Shown: positions 1-9,144 of the stretch, piece after piece
How positions within the stretch are numbered: the stretch's first letter is position 1
Layout: each line of letters begins with the position of its first letter
From: Cupriavidus pinatubonensis
GTDB lineage: Bacteria; Pseudomonadota; Gammaproteobacteria; Burkholderiales; Burkholderiaceae
Direction: 5' to 3'
DNA: 64,000 nt
Assembly: GCF_019602855.1 (NCBI RefSeq)
Contig: NZ_CP080766.1
Location: 124,001 to 188,000 of the forward strand
Program-made: the position numbers and the translations under genes
The notes under the pieces: generated by a model
What the model was told of the DNA's origin: nothing
Seen by the model: the letters and a program-made list of their open reading frames with translations, nothing else
The model's database searches: none

Positions 1-859
1 CCTCGGGCAGCGTGCGGCCGGCCAGCGTCTGCAGTTCGATGGCGCGGCTTTTCATGCCGCGCTCGCGGATCGTCGCGGCATGGAGTTCGCCACGGCGCAG
101 GCGGTCGCCGACCGTGACCCCGCCTGAAATCGACAGCCCGCCACCGTGCAGCACAAAGCTGGTCAGCGTCTCGAACTGGTTGCTGACCAGCACCGGTTCG
201 AACGCAACGCCACGCTCACCGCAGGCAATGTCAAACAGCTGGCGCACCGTGTTGTCGCCCTCGGGCAGCGCAAGCGGATACGGCAGCATCTGCGACAGCG
301 TGATGCTGCGGAACCGCGCGAGCGCGTGATCGGGCCGCATGATCGCAATCACGGGCGCCGCCTGCCTATGCTCGACCCGGATGCCTTGTTCGGCGGCACG
401 GCTGTACGTGATGCCGATATCGGCGTCGCCGTGCAGCACAATGCCGGTTACCTCGGCCGGCGGTGCCACGCGCACATGGAAATGCAGCCCCGGATAGCGT
501 TCGCGGAAATCGGCAATGGCGCGTGGCAGGAATTCGATCGCAAACCCGGCCGAACTCGCCACCCGCACGCGCCCGCGCCGCAGACCTTGCAGCGCATCGA
601 TTTCCGTCACGACACGATCAGCCTCCAGCGCATTGCGCAGCGCATAGGCGGCCAGCAACTCGCCCGCCGCGCTGGCCACCATGCCGCGCGGCCGGCGGTC
701 GAACAGCGGCACCCCCAGCCATGACTCGAGCGCCGCAACCTGCCGGCTGACCGCGGACACCGTGACGTTTAGCCGCTGCGCCGCCTCGGTCAGCGAGCCG
801 GTGCGAACGACTTCCAGGAAATAGCGCAGCGAGGTGTCCTGCAGACGGTGCGACAGCAT
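1..859 (-). CDS. LysR-family transcriptional regulator, 3' end outside the window
   Basis: The reverse frame stays open from the ATG at 859 to the window edge, giving about 286 residues, nearly a full LysR protein. The N-terminus holds the winged helix-turn-helix (about residues 5-64; LTEAAQRLNVTVSAVSRQVA), followed by a type-2 periplasmic-binding-like effector domain. It is divergent from the amidase at 998 and the 138-nt gap carries a LysR-type dyad, so it probably controls that amidase and the genes after it. The effector is unknown. The last residues and stop codon lie outside the window. Confidence 0.9.
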   Translation of the reverse strand, partial: MLSHRLQDTSLRYFLEVVRTGSLTEAAQRLNVTVSAVSRQVAALESWLGVPLFDRRPRGMVASAAGELLAAYALRNALEADRVVTEIDALQGLRRGRVRVASSAGFAIEFLPRAIADFRERYPGLHFHVRVAPPAEVTGIVLHGDADIGITYSRAAEQGIRVEHRQAAPVIAIMRPDHALARFRSITLSQMLPYPLALPEGDNTVRQLFDIACGERGVAFEPVLVSNQFETLTSFVLHGGGLSISGGVTVGDRLRRGELHAATIRERGMKSRAIELQTLAGRTLPE

Positions 860-901
860 CGATCGTGGCTTTGGGATTGGCTTCCGGGTTTGTACCACGT
901 T

Positions 902-916
902 TGCGTTTTACGCAAG
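902..916. promoter_or_regulatory. LysR-type operator (T-N11-A dyad)
   Basis: TTGCGT-TTT-ACGCAA is a perfect 6-bp inverted repeat containing a T-N11-A LysR box. It lies between the divergent lysR (start 859) and amidase (start 998) genes, where autoregulation and activation of the target would be expected. Binding is inferred. Confidence 0.6.
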
Positions 917-997
917 GGTATTTGAAAAATTCCTCGATTGTAGGAAAACCACGCCGCCCCTATGCTCTTTCCTGACCAGACAGGAGACAGGCTTCCC

Positions 998-2458
998 ATG
1001 AGCGCGATTCCCAGCATTCCGACCGATTCCATCATTGATCTCGACGCCGTTGCCCTGTCCCGGGCCATCCATGCGCGCGAGGTGTCGTGCGTGGAGGTGC
1101 TTGATGCCTACCTGAGCCAGATCGACCGCCACAACCCGCGCGTCAATGCCATTGTGGCGCCGATGGACCGGGATCCATTGCGAAAGCAGGCGGCGGGCCT
1201 CGATGACGAACTCGCCCGGGGGGCCAGCCGCGGTCCGTTGCACGGTTTTCCGCAGGCGCCCAAAGACATCATGCCGGCCGCCGGCATGGTCACCACCAAG
1301 GGCTCGCCGATCTTCGCCGGACAAGTCAGCCAGACCGACGCAGTGGTCTTCGAACGCATGCGCGCCGGCGGCGCGCTGTTCGTCGGCCGCACCAATTCAC
1401 CCGAGTTCGGCCTGGGCGGCCACACGTACAACCCGATCTACGGCACCACGCGCAATGCCTGGGATCCGGCACGCTCGGCCGGCGGCAGCAGCGGCGGGGC
1501 GGCCGTAGCGGTGGCGCTGCGCATGCTTCCGGTGGCCGATGGCTCGGACATGATGGGATCGCTGCGGACGCCGGCCGCGTTCAACCATGTCTATGGGCTG
1601 CGCACCTCGTTCGGCTGCGTGCCGCATGGCCCGTCCGAGGAAGTGTTCTTCCAGCAGTTCAGCGTAGCCGGCCCGATGGCGCGCAATGTGCCGGACCTGG
1701 CGTTGCTGCTGTCGGTTCAGGCGGGCTTCGACGCGCGCTTGCCGCTGACGCGCCGCACCGAAGCGCCCGGCAGCTTTGCGCTGCCGCCCGAGCGCGACTG
1801 GGCTGGCGTGCGCATTGGCTGGCTCGGCGACCTCGGCGGCCACCTGCCGACCGAACCCGGCCTGCTTGATACATGCGTCATGGCGCTCAGCCATCTACGG
1901 GCGATCGGCTGCACAGTCGATGCCGCACTGCCGGATTTCAACCTCGAACGCCTGTGGCACGCATGGATCGACCTGCGCAGCTTTGCTGTGGCCGGCGCCA
2001 ACGGCGCGCTGTACCGCGATCCCGCGAAGCGCGCGTTGCTCAAGCCGGAAGCCGTCTGGGAAATCGAGCGCGGGCTGGCGCTGTCAGGCTCCCGCGTGTA
2101 CGAGGCCATGGCGATACGTAGCACGTGGTACCAGGCACTGCGCACACTGTTCGAGCGCTTCGACTACCTCGTCATGCCGGCCGCGCAGGTGTTCCCGTTC
2201 GACGCCGATATGGACTGGCCCCATGCGATCGACGGGCGCGACATGGACACGTATCACCGCTGGATGCAGGCCGTGGTGCCCGCGACCATGGCCGGCCTGC
2301 CCGCGCTGGCCGCGCCCGCGGGATTTGGCCGCGGCGGGCTGCCGGCCGGCATCCAGATCATCGGCCCGGCGCAGGCGGACGCGGAGGTGCTGCAGCTTGG
2401 TCACGCCTATGACCAGGCAGGCGGCTTCTCGCGCGTGCGCAGCCCCTGGCTGGCGTAG
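998..2458 (+). CDS. Amidase signature-family hydrolase
   Basis: A 486-residue cytoplasmic amidase of the amidase-signature family, which hydrolyses C-N amide bonds. The Ser-cisSer-Lys triad is visible: Lys89 (PKDIMPAAG), cis-Ser164 in GGSSGG, and nucleophile Ser188 in GSDMMGSLRTPA; the 24-residue spacing between the two serines is the family norm. The start is set at 998 because AGGAG lies just upstream; an in-frame ATG at 962 would add 12 residues. The substrate cannot be read from sequence. The neighbouring LysR gene and the downstream Bug receptor suggest uptake and hydrolysis of an amide or carboxylate nutrient. Confidence 0.9.
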   Translation: MSAIPSIPTDSIIDLDAVALSRAIHAREVSCVEVLDAYLSQIDRHNPRVNAIVAPMDRDPLRKQAAGLDDELARGASRGPLHGFPQAPKDIMPAAGMVTTKGSPIFAGQVSQTDAVVFERMRAGGALFVGRTNSPEFGLGGHTYNPIYGTTRNAWDPARSAGGSSGGAAVAVALRMLPVADGSDMMGSLRTPAAFNHVYGLRTSFGCVPHGPSEEVFFQQFSVAGPMARNVPDLALLLSVQAGFDARLPLTRRTEAPGSFALPPERDWAGVRIGWLGDLGGHLPTEPGLLDTCVMALSHLRAIGCTVDAALPDFNLERLWHAWIDLRSFAVAGANGALYRDPAKRALLKPEAVWEIERGLALSGSRVYEAMAIRSTWYQALRTLFERFDYLVMPAAQVFPFDADMDWPHAIDGRDMDTYHRWMQAVVPATMAGLPALAAPAGFGRGGLPAGIQIIGPAQADAEVLQLGHAYDQAGGFSRVRSPWLA

Positions 2459-2565
2459 GTGCCCGACCCGACCGACACATCGAGTTTGTCCACGGGCAGC
2501 AAGCTGCTGGCCGTGTTGACCGCATGGCTTCGTCTTCCCCCAAACAGCAGGCAGGAGTTGAACCG

Positions 2566-3552
2566 ATGACCGTAACCCCCACCAAGCTTTTCTTTGCATG
2601 CACCGGCCTGGCCGCCATGCTGGCCACGGCGCCTGCCGCCGCGCAGGGTCCGTCGTATCCGGACCGGCCGATCCGGCTCGTGGTGCCCTTTGCCGCTGGC
2701 GGGGCCACTGATCTGCTGGGCCGCTTGCTGGCGGTTGGCCTTGGCGAGAAGCTAGGCCAGACGGTGGTGGTGGAGAACAAACCCGGCGCGAGCACGGTAG
2801 TCGGCGCCGCACAGGTCGCCAAGGCCCCGCCCGATGGCTACACGCTGCTGCTGGCCGCAAGTACCACACTCACGCTGAACCCTGCGATCCGCCAGAACAT
2901 CGCGTACGACCCGGTCAAGAGCTTCACGCCACTGGGGCTCGTTGCCGACATGAGCCTCGTACTGGTTGCCAACCCCGAGGTTCCGGTGAACTCGCTCAAG
3001 GACCTGGTGGCACAGGCAAAGGCGAACCCCGACAAGTTTTCCTACGGCTCGTTCGGTGCGGGATCGTCGGTCCATTTCGGCGGCGAGATGCTGAAATCCG
3101 CCACCGGTATTCGCATGGTTCACGTGCCGTTCAATGGCAGCGCCCCGAGCCTGACCGCGCTGGCCGGCGGGCAGGTCCAGGTCGCCGTCGATACCGTGGT
3201 CGCCAGCCTGCCGCTGATCAAGGGCGGCAAGATCAAGCCAATCGCGGTGCTTTCGGCGCAACGGCTACCGGCGCTGCCACAGGTGCCTACAGTGGCCGAA
3301 AGTGGCTATCCGGGCTTCCAGATGGGGACCTGGTTCGCACTGATGGCGCCGGCAGGGCTGCCGTCGCCGGTCGCCCAGAAGCTGGAAAAGGCGCTCGCGG
3401 AAGTCGCCAACGCGCCGTCAACCAAAGCGCGGATGGTCGAGCTGGCGCTGACGCCAGCTTATGGCAATGGCGCCGCCGTCAAGGCGCGCGTCGAAAAGGA
3501 GCTGCCGGAAATGCGCGCGGTGGCGGCAAGGGCCGATATTCGGGCGGAGTAG
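2566..3552 (+). CDS. Bug/TctC-family periplasmic solute-binding protein
   Basis: A 328-residue protein of the Bug (tripartite tricarboxylate transporter receptor, TctC) family. An N-terminal signal peptide ends near AAAQG (about residue 26). The family opening motif YPDRPIRLVVPFAAGGATD follows, and the fold continues to the end. AGGAG sits 10 nt upstream of the ATG at 2566. It follows the amidase by 107 nt on the same strand. No TctAB membrane genes are adjacent, as is usual for the many orphan Bug proteins of Burkholderiales. Ligand unknown; probably a carboxylate or amide. Confidence 0.9.
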   Translation: MTVTPTKLFFACTGLAAMLATAPAAAQGPSYPDRPIRLVVPFAAGGATDLLGRLLAVGLGEKLGQTVVVENKPGASTVVGAAQVAKAPPDGYTLLLAASTTLTLNPAIRQNIAYDPVKSFTPLGLVADMSLVLVANPEVPVNSLKDLVAQAKANPDKFSYGSFGAGSSVHFGGEMLKSATGIRMVHVPFNGSAPSLTALAGGQVQVAVDTVVASLPLIKGGKIKPIAVLSAQRLPALPQVPTVAESGYPGFQMGTWFALMAPAGLPSPVAQKLEKALAEVANAPSTKARMVELALTPAYGNGAAVKARVEKELPEMRAVAARADIRAE

Positions 3553-3788
3553 GGCGCGGAGGACCGACGGCCGGGCAGCATGCACCGCATGCCCGGAGAG
3601 TACCCGTCCCCGCGCTAACCGGTCCGGCACTCCGATGCGCGCAACAGTGGAATCTTTGACGTCAGCCACAATTGACCTACTCTGCATATTCGGGCTCAGA
3701 GGGGGAAGGGCATGCGCTCGCCTGCTTGTCCCTTTCCGCTGGCAATACCGGCCCGTCCTGCTGATCTTCCAGCCAGAAGGAGATGGCG

Positions 3789-5381
3789 ATGGATGCAGTC
3801 CGGGTATTGTTCGAAACCCAGCCCTTGTTCACGTTGCTCCTTACGATTGCACTGGGCTACGTTGTCGGCGAAATCAATATCAAAGGCGTCGCGCTGGGAT
3901 CCGGAGCCGTCCTGTTTGTCGGATTGGCGATCGGGGGCTTCGCGCCCAAAGCGGCACCGCCTGCGCTGGTCGGGACCCTGGGCCTGCTGCTGTTCCTCTA
4001 TGGCATTGGCATCCAGTACGGCGCCCAATTCTTCGAGGGGCTGACCAGCGTCCGCGGTCTGAAGGCCAATGCCGCCGCGGCTGTGGGTGTTATCGGTGCC
4101 GGCATGGCGTCGCTGGCGCTGGTACCGCTGTTCGGCCTGCGGCTCGATGAGTCGCTGGGTATCTTTGCGGGTACCGGGACCAGCACCGCGACATTGCAGG
4201 CCGTCATTGCGGCCATGAAGGGCGATGGCGCGGCGGTTGGCTACAGCGTGGCATACCCGTTCGGGGTCGCGGGCCCGATCCTGTTGCTCTATGCCCTCAG
4301 CGTATTGCTGAAAGCGAAAATCGAGGCGCCAGCGGCCAAGATCCTCGAGACGGGCGAGATTTCCCTGCGCAACCCCGAGATCGTCGGCCTCACGCTTGCC
4401 CAGCTGAAGGCGCGCCTGCCAGTTGGACTCGCCATTGCCGCGGTGCGTCGCGAGCACCATAACCAGCTGCCGACCGAAGACCTTGTCCTGCGCCAGGACG
4501 ACGTTCTGCTCGCGACATCCACGGAGCCGGCCTTGCTTCGGGAAGCTGCTGGCCTGCTGGGGGAACTGCAGCCCGGCCGGATTAGCAGTCACCGCGAGGA
4601 CCTGGACTATGTCCGCTTGTTTGCCTCAAGCCGCGCCGTGGTCGGGCTTGCGCTACGCGATATCCGCTTTCCCGATGGCATTACAGGTTCGATCGTCCAG
4701 GTACGAAGGGGCGACGCCGACATGCTGCCAACCCCCGAACTCATCCTCGAAGTGGGCGACCGGGTAGGAGTGCTGGTCAATCGCGCTCATACCAAGGCCA
4801 TGCGCAAGCTTTTCGGCGACTCCATCAAGGGGACCGCCGAACTGAGCTTTATTTCCATCGGCATCGGCGCGGCGCTCGGCCTGTTGGCGGGCATGATCCC
4901 GTTGCCGATCCCCGGCGCCGGCAAGCTGACCCTCGGCTTGGCGGCTCTGCTGCTGGTTGCGCTGTATCTGGGCAAGATCCGCCGGTCCGGCCCGCTGGTC
5001 TGGACCATGCCGCTTTCCGCCAATCTGGTGTTGCGCAATCTCGGGCTCACTATCTTCCTGGCACAGGTTGGCATATCGTCAGGACCGAAATTCTTCTCGA
5101 CCATTGCCATCACCGGCGCTTCACTGCTCCTTTACAGCGTGCTGATTGTGCTGGTGCTCGTGCTGGTCACGGCACTGGCTTGCCTGTGGATCTTCAGGAT
5201 GCCCTTCGATGTCACCGCCGGCGTCATCTGCGGCGCGACCGGTAATCCGGCAATCCTGGCGTTCGCCAACCGCGTAGCGCCCACGGAGCAGCCCGATATC
5301 GGCTACGCCATGATCTTTCCTTCGATGACGGTCACAAAAATCCTGTTTGTGGAGATTGTCATGGTCCTGGCTGGCGGGTAG
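3789..5381 (+). CDS. AspT/YidE/YbjL-family antiporter
   Basis: A 530-residue inner-membrane protein with two hydrophobic halves (about residues 1-170 and 360-530) flanking a soluble middle that holds two TrkA-C-like regions (around 195-260 and 280-340). This is the layout of the aspartate:alanine exchanger family. GTGTSTATLQA in the first half and GATGNPAILAF in the second are the repeated glycine-rich segments. The ATG at 3789 is preferred over 3783 because AGAAGGAG (3775-3782) would abut the earlier codon. A D-hydroxyacid dehydrogenase follows 58 nt later. Substrate unknown; a carboxylate or amino acid is likely. Confidence 0.8.
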   Translation: MDAVRVLFETQPLFTLLLTIALGYVVGEINIKGVALGSGAVLFVGLAIGGFAPKAAPPALVGTLGLLLFLYGIGIQYGAQFFEGLTSVRGLKANAAAAVGVIGAGMASLALVPLFGLRLDESLGIFAGTGTSTATLQAVIAAMKGDGAAVGYSVAYPFGVAGPILLLYALSVLLKAKIEAPAAKILETGEISLRNPEIVGLTLAQLKARLPVGLAIAAVRREHHNQLPTEDLVLRQDDVLLATSTEPALLREAAGLLGELQPGRISSHREDLDYVRLFASSRAVVGLALRDIRFPDGITGSIVQVRRGDADMLPTPELILEVGDRVGVLVNRAHTKAMRKLFGDSIKGTAELSFISIGIGAALGLLAGMIPLPIPGAGKLTLGLAALLLVALYLGKIRRSGPLVWTMPLSANLVLRNLGLTIFLAQVGISSGPKFFSTIAITGASLLLYSVLIVLVLVLVTALACLWIFRMPFDVTAGVICGATGNPAILAFANRVAPTEQPDIGYAMIFPSMTVTKILFVEIVMVLAGG

Positions 5382-5439
5382 GGCAATCTGGCATGCCTGC
5401 CCGAAGCCGGGGGACCTCGTTCCGATCCGGAGAGAAGCG

Positions 5440-6432
5440 ATGAAAGCTGCCGTATTCAGCGCCAAGCCTTACGACCGAGAGTATCTTGACGCCGCCAATG
5501 TTGCCGAAGGCCATCAACTCGACTTCTTCGACGTCCCGCTCGACATCAACACGGCCGGCCTGGCCGCCGGCCATGGCGCGGTCTGTATCTTCGTCAACGA
5601 TGTGGCGGATGCCGCCGTGCTCGATGCGCTCAGGCGTGGCGGCACGTCGCTGATCGCGCTGCGCTGCACCGGATTCAACAATGTCGATCTCGGCGCCGCT
5701 GCAAGTCTCGGCATGAAGGTGGTACGCGTCGTCACGTACTCCCCCAATTCGGTGGCTGAGCATGCCGTAGCCTTGCTGCTGGCCATCAACCGGAAGATCC
5801 ACCGCGCCTACAACCGTACGCGAGACTTCAATTTCTCGCTTGATGGCCTGATGGGGTTCGACTTCTGCGGCAAGACCGTGGCCGTGGTCGGCACAGGCAA
5901 GATCGGGCGGGTATTTGCCCGGATCATGCTCGGGTTTGGCTGCGAAGTGATCGGCTATGATGCATATCCCTCACCGGAATTCGAGGCCTTGGGCGGCCGC
6001 TACGCCCAGCCTGGCGAAATCGGCGCCAGTGCCGACATCATTTCCCTGCATTGCCCGCTGACACCGCAGACGCACCACATCATCAATGCCGACGCTCTGG
6101 CGCGCGCGAAGCCGGGGGCACTGCTTGTCAACACCAGCCGCGGCGGCCTGCTGGATACCGCGGCCGCCATCGATGCACTGCAGAGCCGCCAGCTGGGTGG
6201 GCTGGCGCTGGATGTGTACGAGCAGGAAGCGGATCTTTTCTTCCGTGATCTCTCCAGCACCATCATTGCCGACGACGTGATGCAGCGGCTGGTCTCGTTT
6301 CCCAACGTCATCGTGACCGGTCACCAGGCCTTTCTCACGCGGGAAGCCGTGTCCACGATCTGCCAGACGACTCTGCGCAGCATGACGGAATTCGAGTCCG
6401 GGCTGGCGCTGACGAATGAGATCAAGGCCTGA
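5440..6432 (+). CDS. D-lactate dehydrogenase-like 2-hydroxyacid dehydrogenase
   Basis: A 330-residue NAD-dependent D-2-hydroxyacid dehydrogenase closest to the fermentative LdhA type. The Rossmann motif is GTGKIG. The catalytic trio is visible as Arg in NTSRGG, Glu in DVYEQE and His in VTGHQAFLT; the last two phrases are typical of LdhA proteins. A purine-rich stretch (gagagaag) precedes the ATG at 5440. It follows the AspT-type transporter on the same strand, so transport and reduction or oxidation of one hydroxyacid may be linked. It converges on the minus-strand operon ending at 6504. Confidence 0.85.
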   Translation: MKAAVFSAKPYDREYLDAANVAEGHQLDFFDVPLDINTAGLAAGHGAVCIFVNDVADAAVLDALRRGGTSLIALRCTGFNNVDLGAAASLGMKVVRVVTYSPNSVAEHAVALLLAINRKIHRAYNRTRDFNFSLDGLMGFDFCGKTVAVVGTGKIGRVFARIMLGFGCEVIGYDAYPSPEFEALGGRYAQPGEIGASADIISLHCPLTPQTHHIINADALARAKPGALLVNTSRGGLLDTAAAIDALQSRQLGGLALDVYEQEADLFFRDLSSTIIADDVMQRLVSFPNVIVTGHQAFLTREAVSTICQTTLRSMTEFESGLALTNEIKA

Positions 6433-6503
6433 GGGGTTCGAATCGCTCGATGTTGCCGTTCATGGGCGTAGCGGCGAACAGCCGGATATTGTCGACCAGT
6501 TCC

Positions 6504-6827
6504 TTACTCACTTTGCAGCGCCTCGCCGTGGTAGTCGACCTGGTGCCGCGCAATGCGCAGGTCGCCAAGCTCGCGCTTGACGCGCAGGTGCTCAGGGTGG
6601 TCCGTATAGGCCTGGAGCGCGTGATGCGAGTCGAACTCCGTGTACAACACCACATCGCAGGCATAGTCGACCCGGCTCGAGTCCACGCCGACTTCCAGAT
6701 GGCGCATGCCCGGAATCCGGCCGCGCAGGCTTTCAAAGGCCGCCTTGAGCTGAGCGATCGCATCGCGCTTTTCATGCTCGGTCTGCCCGCGCAGGTTCCA
6801 CATCACGATATGTTTGACGACTTCCAA
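6504..6827 (-). CDS. Dabb (stress-responsive A/B barrel) domain protein
   Basis: A 107-residue protein with the dimeric alpha/beta-barrel (Dabb) pattern: VKHIVMWNLRG at the start, then VGVDSSRVDYACDVVLYTEFDSHHALQAY in the middle, a phrase typical of this family. I chose a TTG start at 6827 because GGGAG sits 6 nt upstream and the conserved region begins at once; no ATG lies between that point and MWNL. It is the last gene of the eight-gene operon with the dioxygenase. Dabb proteins often accompany aromatic catabolism genes; the role here is unproven. Confidence 0.75.
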   Translation of the reverse strand: MEVVKHIVMWNLRGQTEHEKRDAIAQLKAAFESLRGRIPGMRHLEVGVDSSRVDYACDVVLYTEFDSHHALQAYTDHPEHLRVKRELGDLRIARHQVDYHGEALQSE

Positions 6828-6879
6828 GATCGGCTCCCGGGCTGATGTAAGGGCTGATGTAAGGGTCCGGCGCCGCGGC

Positions 6880-7182
6880 TCAGGCGGCGGGAAAGCCGGT
6901 CTTCTGCGGCCACATATTGTTGAAGGCCAGTACGCTGCTGGTGGCATAGATGCCGGCACGCGTGAAGGGCTCGCGGGACAGCCACTCGCGTGCGGCGGCC
7001 AGTGACGGGAAATCGATCACCAGCAGGCTGCCGACCATGGTCTCGCCGTCTTCGGCAAGCAGCGGACCGGCAAACGCGATCTGATCCTTGACGGCGCCCA
7101 GGTAGATCTTGTGATCCGGGCGGACCTTCAGACGCAACTCGCCAACACCGGGTTTGTCGATCAGGTGGAATGCGTAAAGCAT
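6880..7182 (-). CDS. YCII-family small protein
   Basis: A 100-residue protein with the YCII (YciI-like) ferredoxin-fold pattern: a HLIDKPG strand and H-K-Y-L helix near the start, the central GSLLVIDFPSLAAAREWLSREP signature and ARAGIY-like end (TRAGIYATS). Related folds include muconolactone isomerase. It starts 5 nt after the dioxygenase stop, which indicates translational coupling. The expected place of action is the product of ring cleavage or a lactone intermediate, but this is inference. Confidence 0.8.
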   Translation of the reverse strand: MLYAFHLIDKPGVGELRLKVRPDHKIYLGAVKDQIAFAGPLLAEDGETMVGSLLVIDFPSLAAAREWLSREPFTRAGIYATSSVLAFNNMWPQKTGFPAA

Positions 7183-7187
7183 GGCGC

Positions 7188-8093
7188 TTACCTCGTTGTT
7201 TGTTGGGGGCTTTCGGGTACCGGGGCGGCCGGGGCGGCCGGATTGAGCACGAAGTCGTAGTCGAGCGTATAGAAGGGCACGGCACTTTCTCCGCCGTCCG
7301 GGGTGCTGCCCGGCTTATGCCGGACCCAGTCCGCCACCAGTGACGAACGCACGCCGAAGACGGCGTCCGAGTCGAGGTAGTCGCTGTCGTTGCGGAATAC
7401 GTGCGTGACCAGCGTCTCGTAGCCGGGCGCGGAGATCATGAAATGGAGGTGAGCCGGCCGCCACGGGTGCCGGCCCATGGCGTCAAGCATGCGGCCGACC
7501 GGGCCGTCATGCGGGATCGGGTAGCACTCGGCGACGATAGACCGGAAGCGGAAGTGACCGGTGTCATCGGCCGTCAGCGTGCCGCGGCCCTGTGCATGGC
7601 TCCGGTCAGGATTCTGCACATCGTAGAAGCCATCGGCATCCGCCTGCCAGACCTCGATCTTCGCGCCGGGCACGGCCTCGCCGATGATGCTGCGCACCTG
7701 TCCGCTGACATAGCAGGGCTCGCCGGCCATGCCATTGCCAACGTCGTCGCCGAGTTCATAGTCAGGCGCGTCGTCCACATAGAACGGCCCGAACACGGTC
7801 GCCTCGGTGCAGCCACGCGGCTTGCGGTGGTTCTGCGCAGTCACGAGCGTCGACAGGCCCAGCGTGTCGGACAGCAGGATGAACTCCTGCCGGCTCGGGC
7901 TGCAGGTATGGCCCACTTCGGTCAGGAACTGGATGCCCGCCGCCCATTCCTCCTCGGTCAGCTTGATCTCGCGCGCGAACGCGTGCAGGTGCTGGATCAG
8001 GCTGGTCATGACCTCCTTGAGGCGGCGGTCCTTCATATCGACATTGCGGGCCAGCACTGCCTGGGTGATGGTTTCTTCGTCGAGATTGCGCAT
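7188..8093 (-). CDS. Intradiol ring-cleavage dioxygenase, hydroxyquinol 1,2-dioxygenase type
   Basis: A 301-residue member of the catechol/hydroxyquinol intradiol dioxygenase family. An N-terminal helical dimerisation domain (about residues 1-100) precedes the beta-sandwich catalytic domain. The Fe(III) ligands are visible: Tyr in GFYDVQNP, Tyr in AECYPIPHDGPVG, and two His in HPWRPAHLHFMI. The YPIPHDGPVG and RPAHLHFMI phrases and the length fit hydroxyquinol 1,2-dioxygenase better than catechol 1,2-dioxygenase. The product would be maleylacetate, and a maleylacetate reductase is encoded at 16054-17151. It sits inside the operon with an ABC importer and an amidohydrolase. Confidence 0.85.
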   Translation of the reverse strand: MRNLDEETITQAVLARNVDMKDRRLKEVMTSLIQHLHAFAREIKLTEEEWAAGIQFLTEVGHTCSPSRQEFILLSDTLGLSTLVTAQNHRKPRGCTEATVFGPFYVDDAPDYELGDDVGNGMAGEPCYVSGQVRSIIGEAVPGAKIEVWQADADGFYDVQNPDRSHAQGRGTLTADDTGHFRFRSIVAECYPIPHDGPVGRMLDAMGRHPWRPAHLHFMISAPGYETLVTHVFRNDSDYLDSDAVFGVRSSLVADWVRHKPGSTPDGGESAVPFYTLDYDFVLNPAAPAAPVPESPQQTTR

Positions 8094-8123
8094 GGTTGTA
8101 GCTCCTGGAAAAACCCGCGCGCG

Positions 8124-9092
8124 TCAGGCCTTGGTCGCGTCTTCCCAGCGGGGGCAGGCGCGTTTGTCGGCGGGCACGTCGAGCGGCTGGTAGTTGGTCT
8201 TGTCAATTACGGTAGCAGGCAGCACGATGTCCTGCCTGACCGGCTGTCCGCGCAGCTTGCGGATGGCGGCCATGGTGCCCAGGCATCCCTGTACGAAGCC
8301 GTTGTAGTCGCCGGTGGCGAGCAGCGTGCCCGCCTTGATGGCGTCGATCGCTTCCTTGGTGCCGTTGATGCCGGTGACGAGCGCCTTGCGGTTGGCGCCC
8401 TCCAGCGCTTCGATCGCGCCGATGGCCATGGCGTCGTTGGCGGCGAAGACGGCGTCGATCTTCGGGAACGACTGCATCAGGTTCTCCATCACCTGCAGGG
8501 CTTGCAGGCGCTGGTAGTTAGCCGGCTGTGACGCCACCACCTTGATGCCGGGGAAGGCCTTGAGCGCATCCTGCACGCCGCGGATGCGGTCGACATTGGT
8601 CAGCGAACCCTTGATGCCTTCGAGCACCACCACATTGCCCTTGCCGCCCATGGTCTTGAACAGGTAGGTGGCGGTTTTCAGGCCAAGGTCATAGTCGCTG
8701 GCACCGACAAACGAGACGAAGTTGCCCACGTCGCTGCGGTCGGTCACGTTGACCACCGGGATATTGGCCGCATTGATCTTCTTCACGCCGGGGCCCATTG
8801 CCTTGTAGTCGACCGGCACGAACACCACGGCGTCGGCCTTCTTGACGATCACGTCCTCGATCTGGCTCATCTGCTCGGGGATGCTGTCCGGTTTGGTCGG
8901 GATGTAGTGGGTAATGCGCGCGTTCATGCTCTTGGCCGCCGAATCCGCGCCCTGACGCAGGACCTGGAAATACGGGTTGGTCTGTTTCTTGGTGAAGACG
9001 GCAATGCGCTCGCCGTCCGCATGCGCGGCGGGCATGGCCAGCAGGCCGAACGCGAGCAGGGCGGCGAGTGATTTCAGGTTGCGTGCTTGCAT
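8124..9092 (-). CDS. ABC transporter periplasmic substrate-binding protein, sugar-type fold
   Basis: A 322-residue exported protein with a signal peptide ending near AAHADG (residues 1-26). It has the periplasmic binding protein type 1 (RbsB-like) fold: QTNPYFQVLRQGA at the N-lobe, the PVDYKAMGPGVKKINAANIPVVNV strand, and VFAANDAMAIGAIEAL in the C-lobe. The genes for two permeases and a double ATPase sit directly upstream in the same operon. The co-transcribed ring-cleavage enzyme and amidohydrolase argue for an aromatic or heterocyclic ligand rather than a sugar. Confidence 0.9.
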   Translation of the reverse strand: MQARNLKSLAALLAFGLLAMPAAHADGERIAVFTKKQTNPYFQVLRQGADSAAKSMNARITHYIPTKPDSIPEQMSQIEDVIVKKADAVVFVPVDYKAMGPGVKKINAANIPVVNVTDRSDVGNFVSFVGASDYDLGLKTATYLFKTMGGKGNVVVLEGIKGSLTNVDRIRGVQDALKAFPGIKVVASQPANYQRLQALQVMENLMQSFPKIDAVFAANDAMAIGAIEALEGANRKALVTGINGTKEAIDAIKAGTLLATGDYNGFVQGCLGTMAAIRKLRGQPVRQDIVLPATVIDKTNYQPLDVPADKRACPRWEDATKA

Positions 9093-9144
9093 GTCTTCTC
9101 TCCTGGGATCGTTGGAATGTTTTCCGTACGTGTGGGAACTTGCT

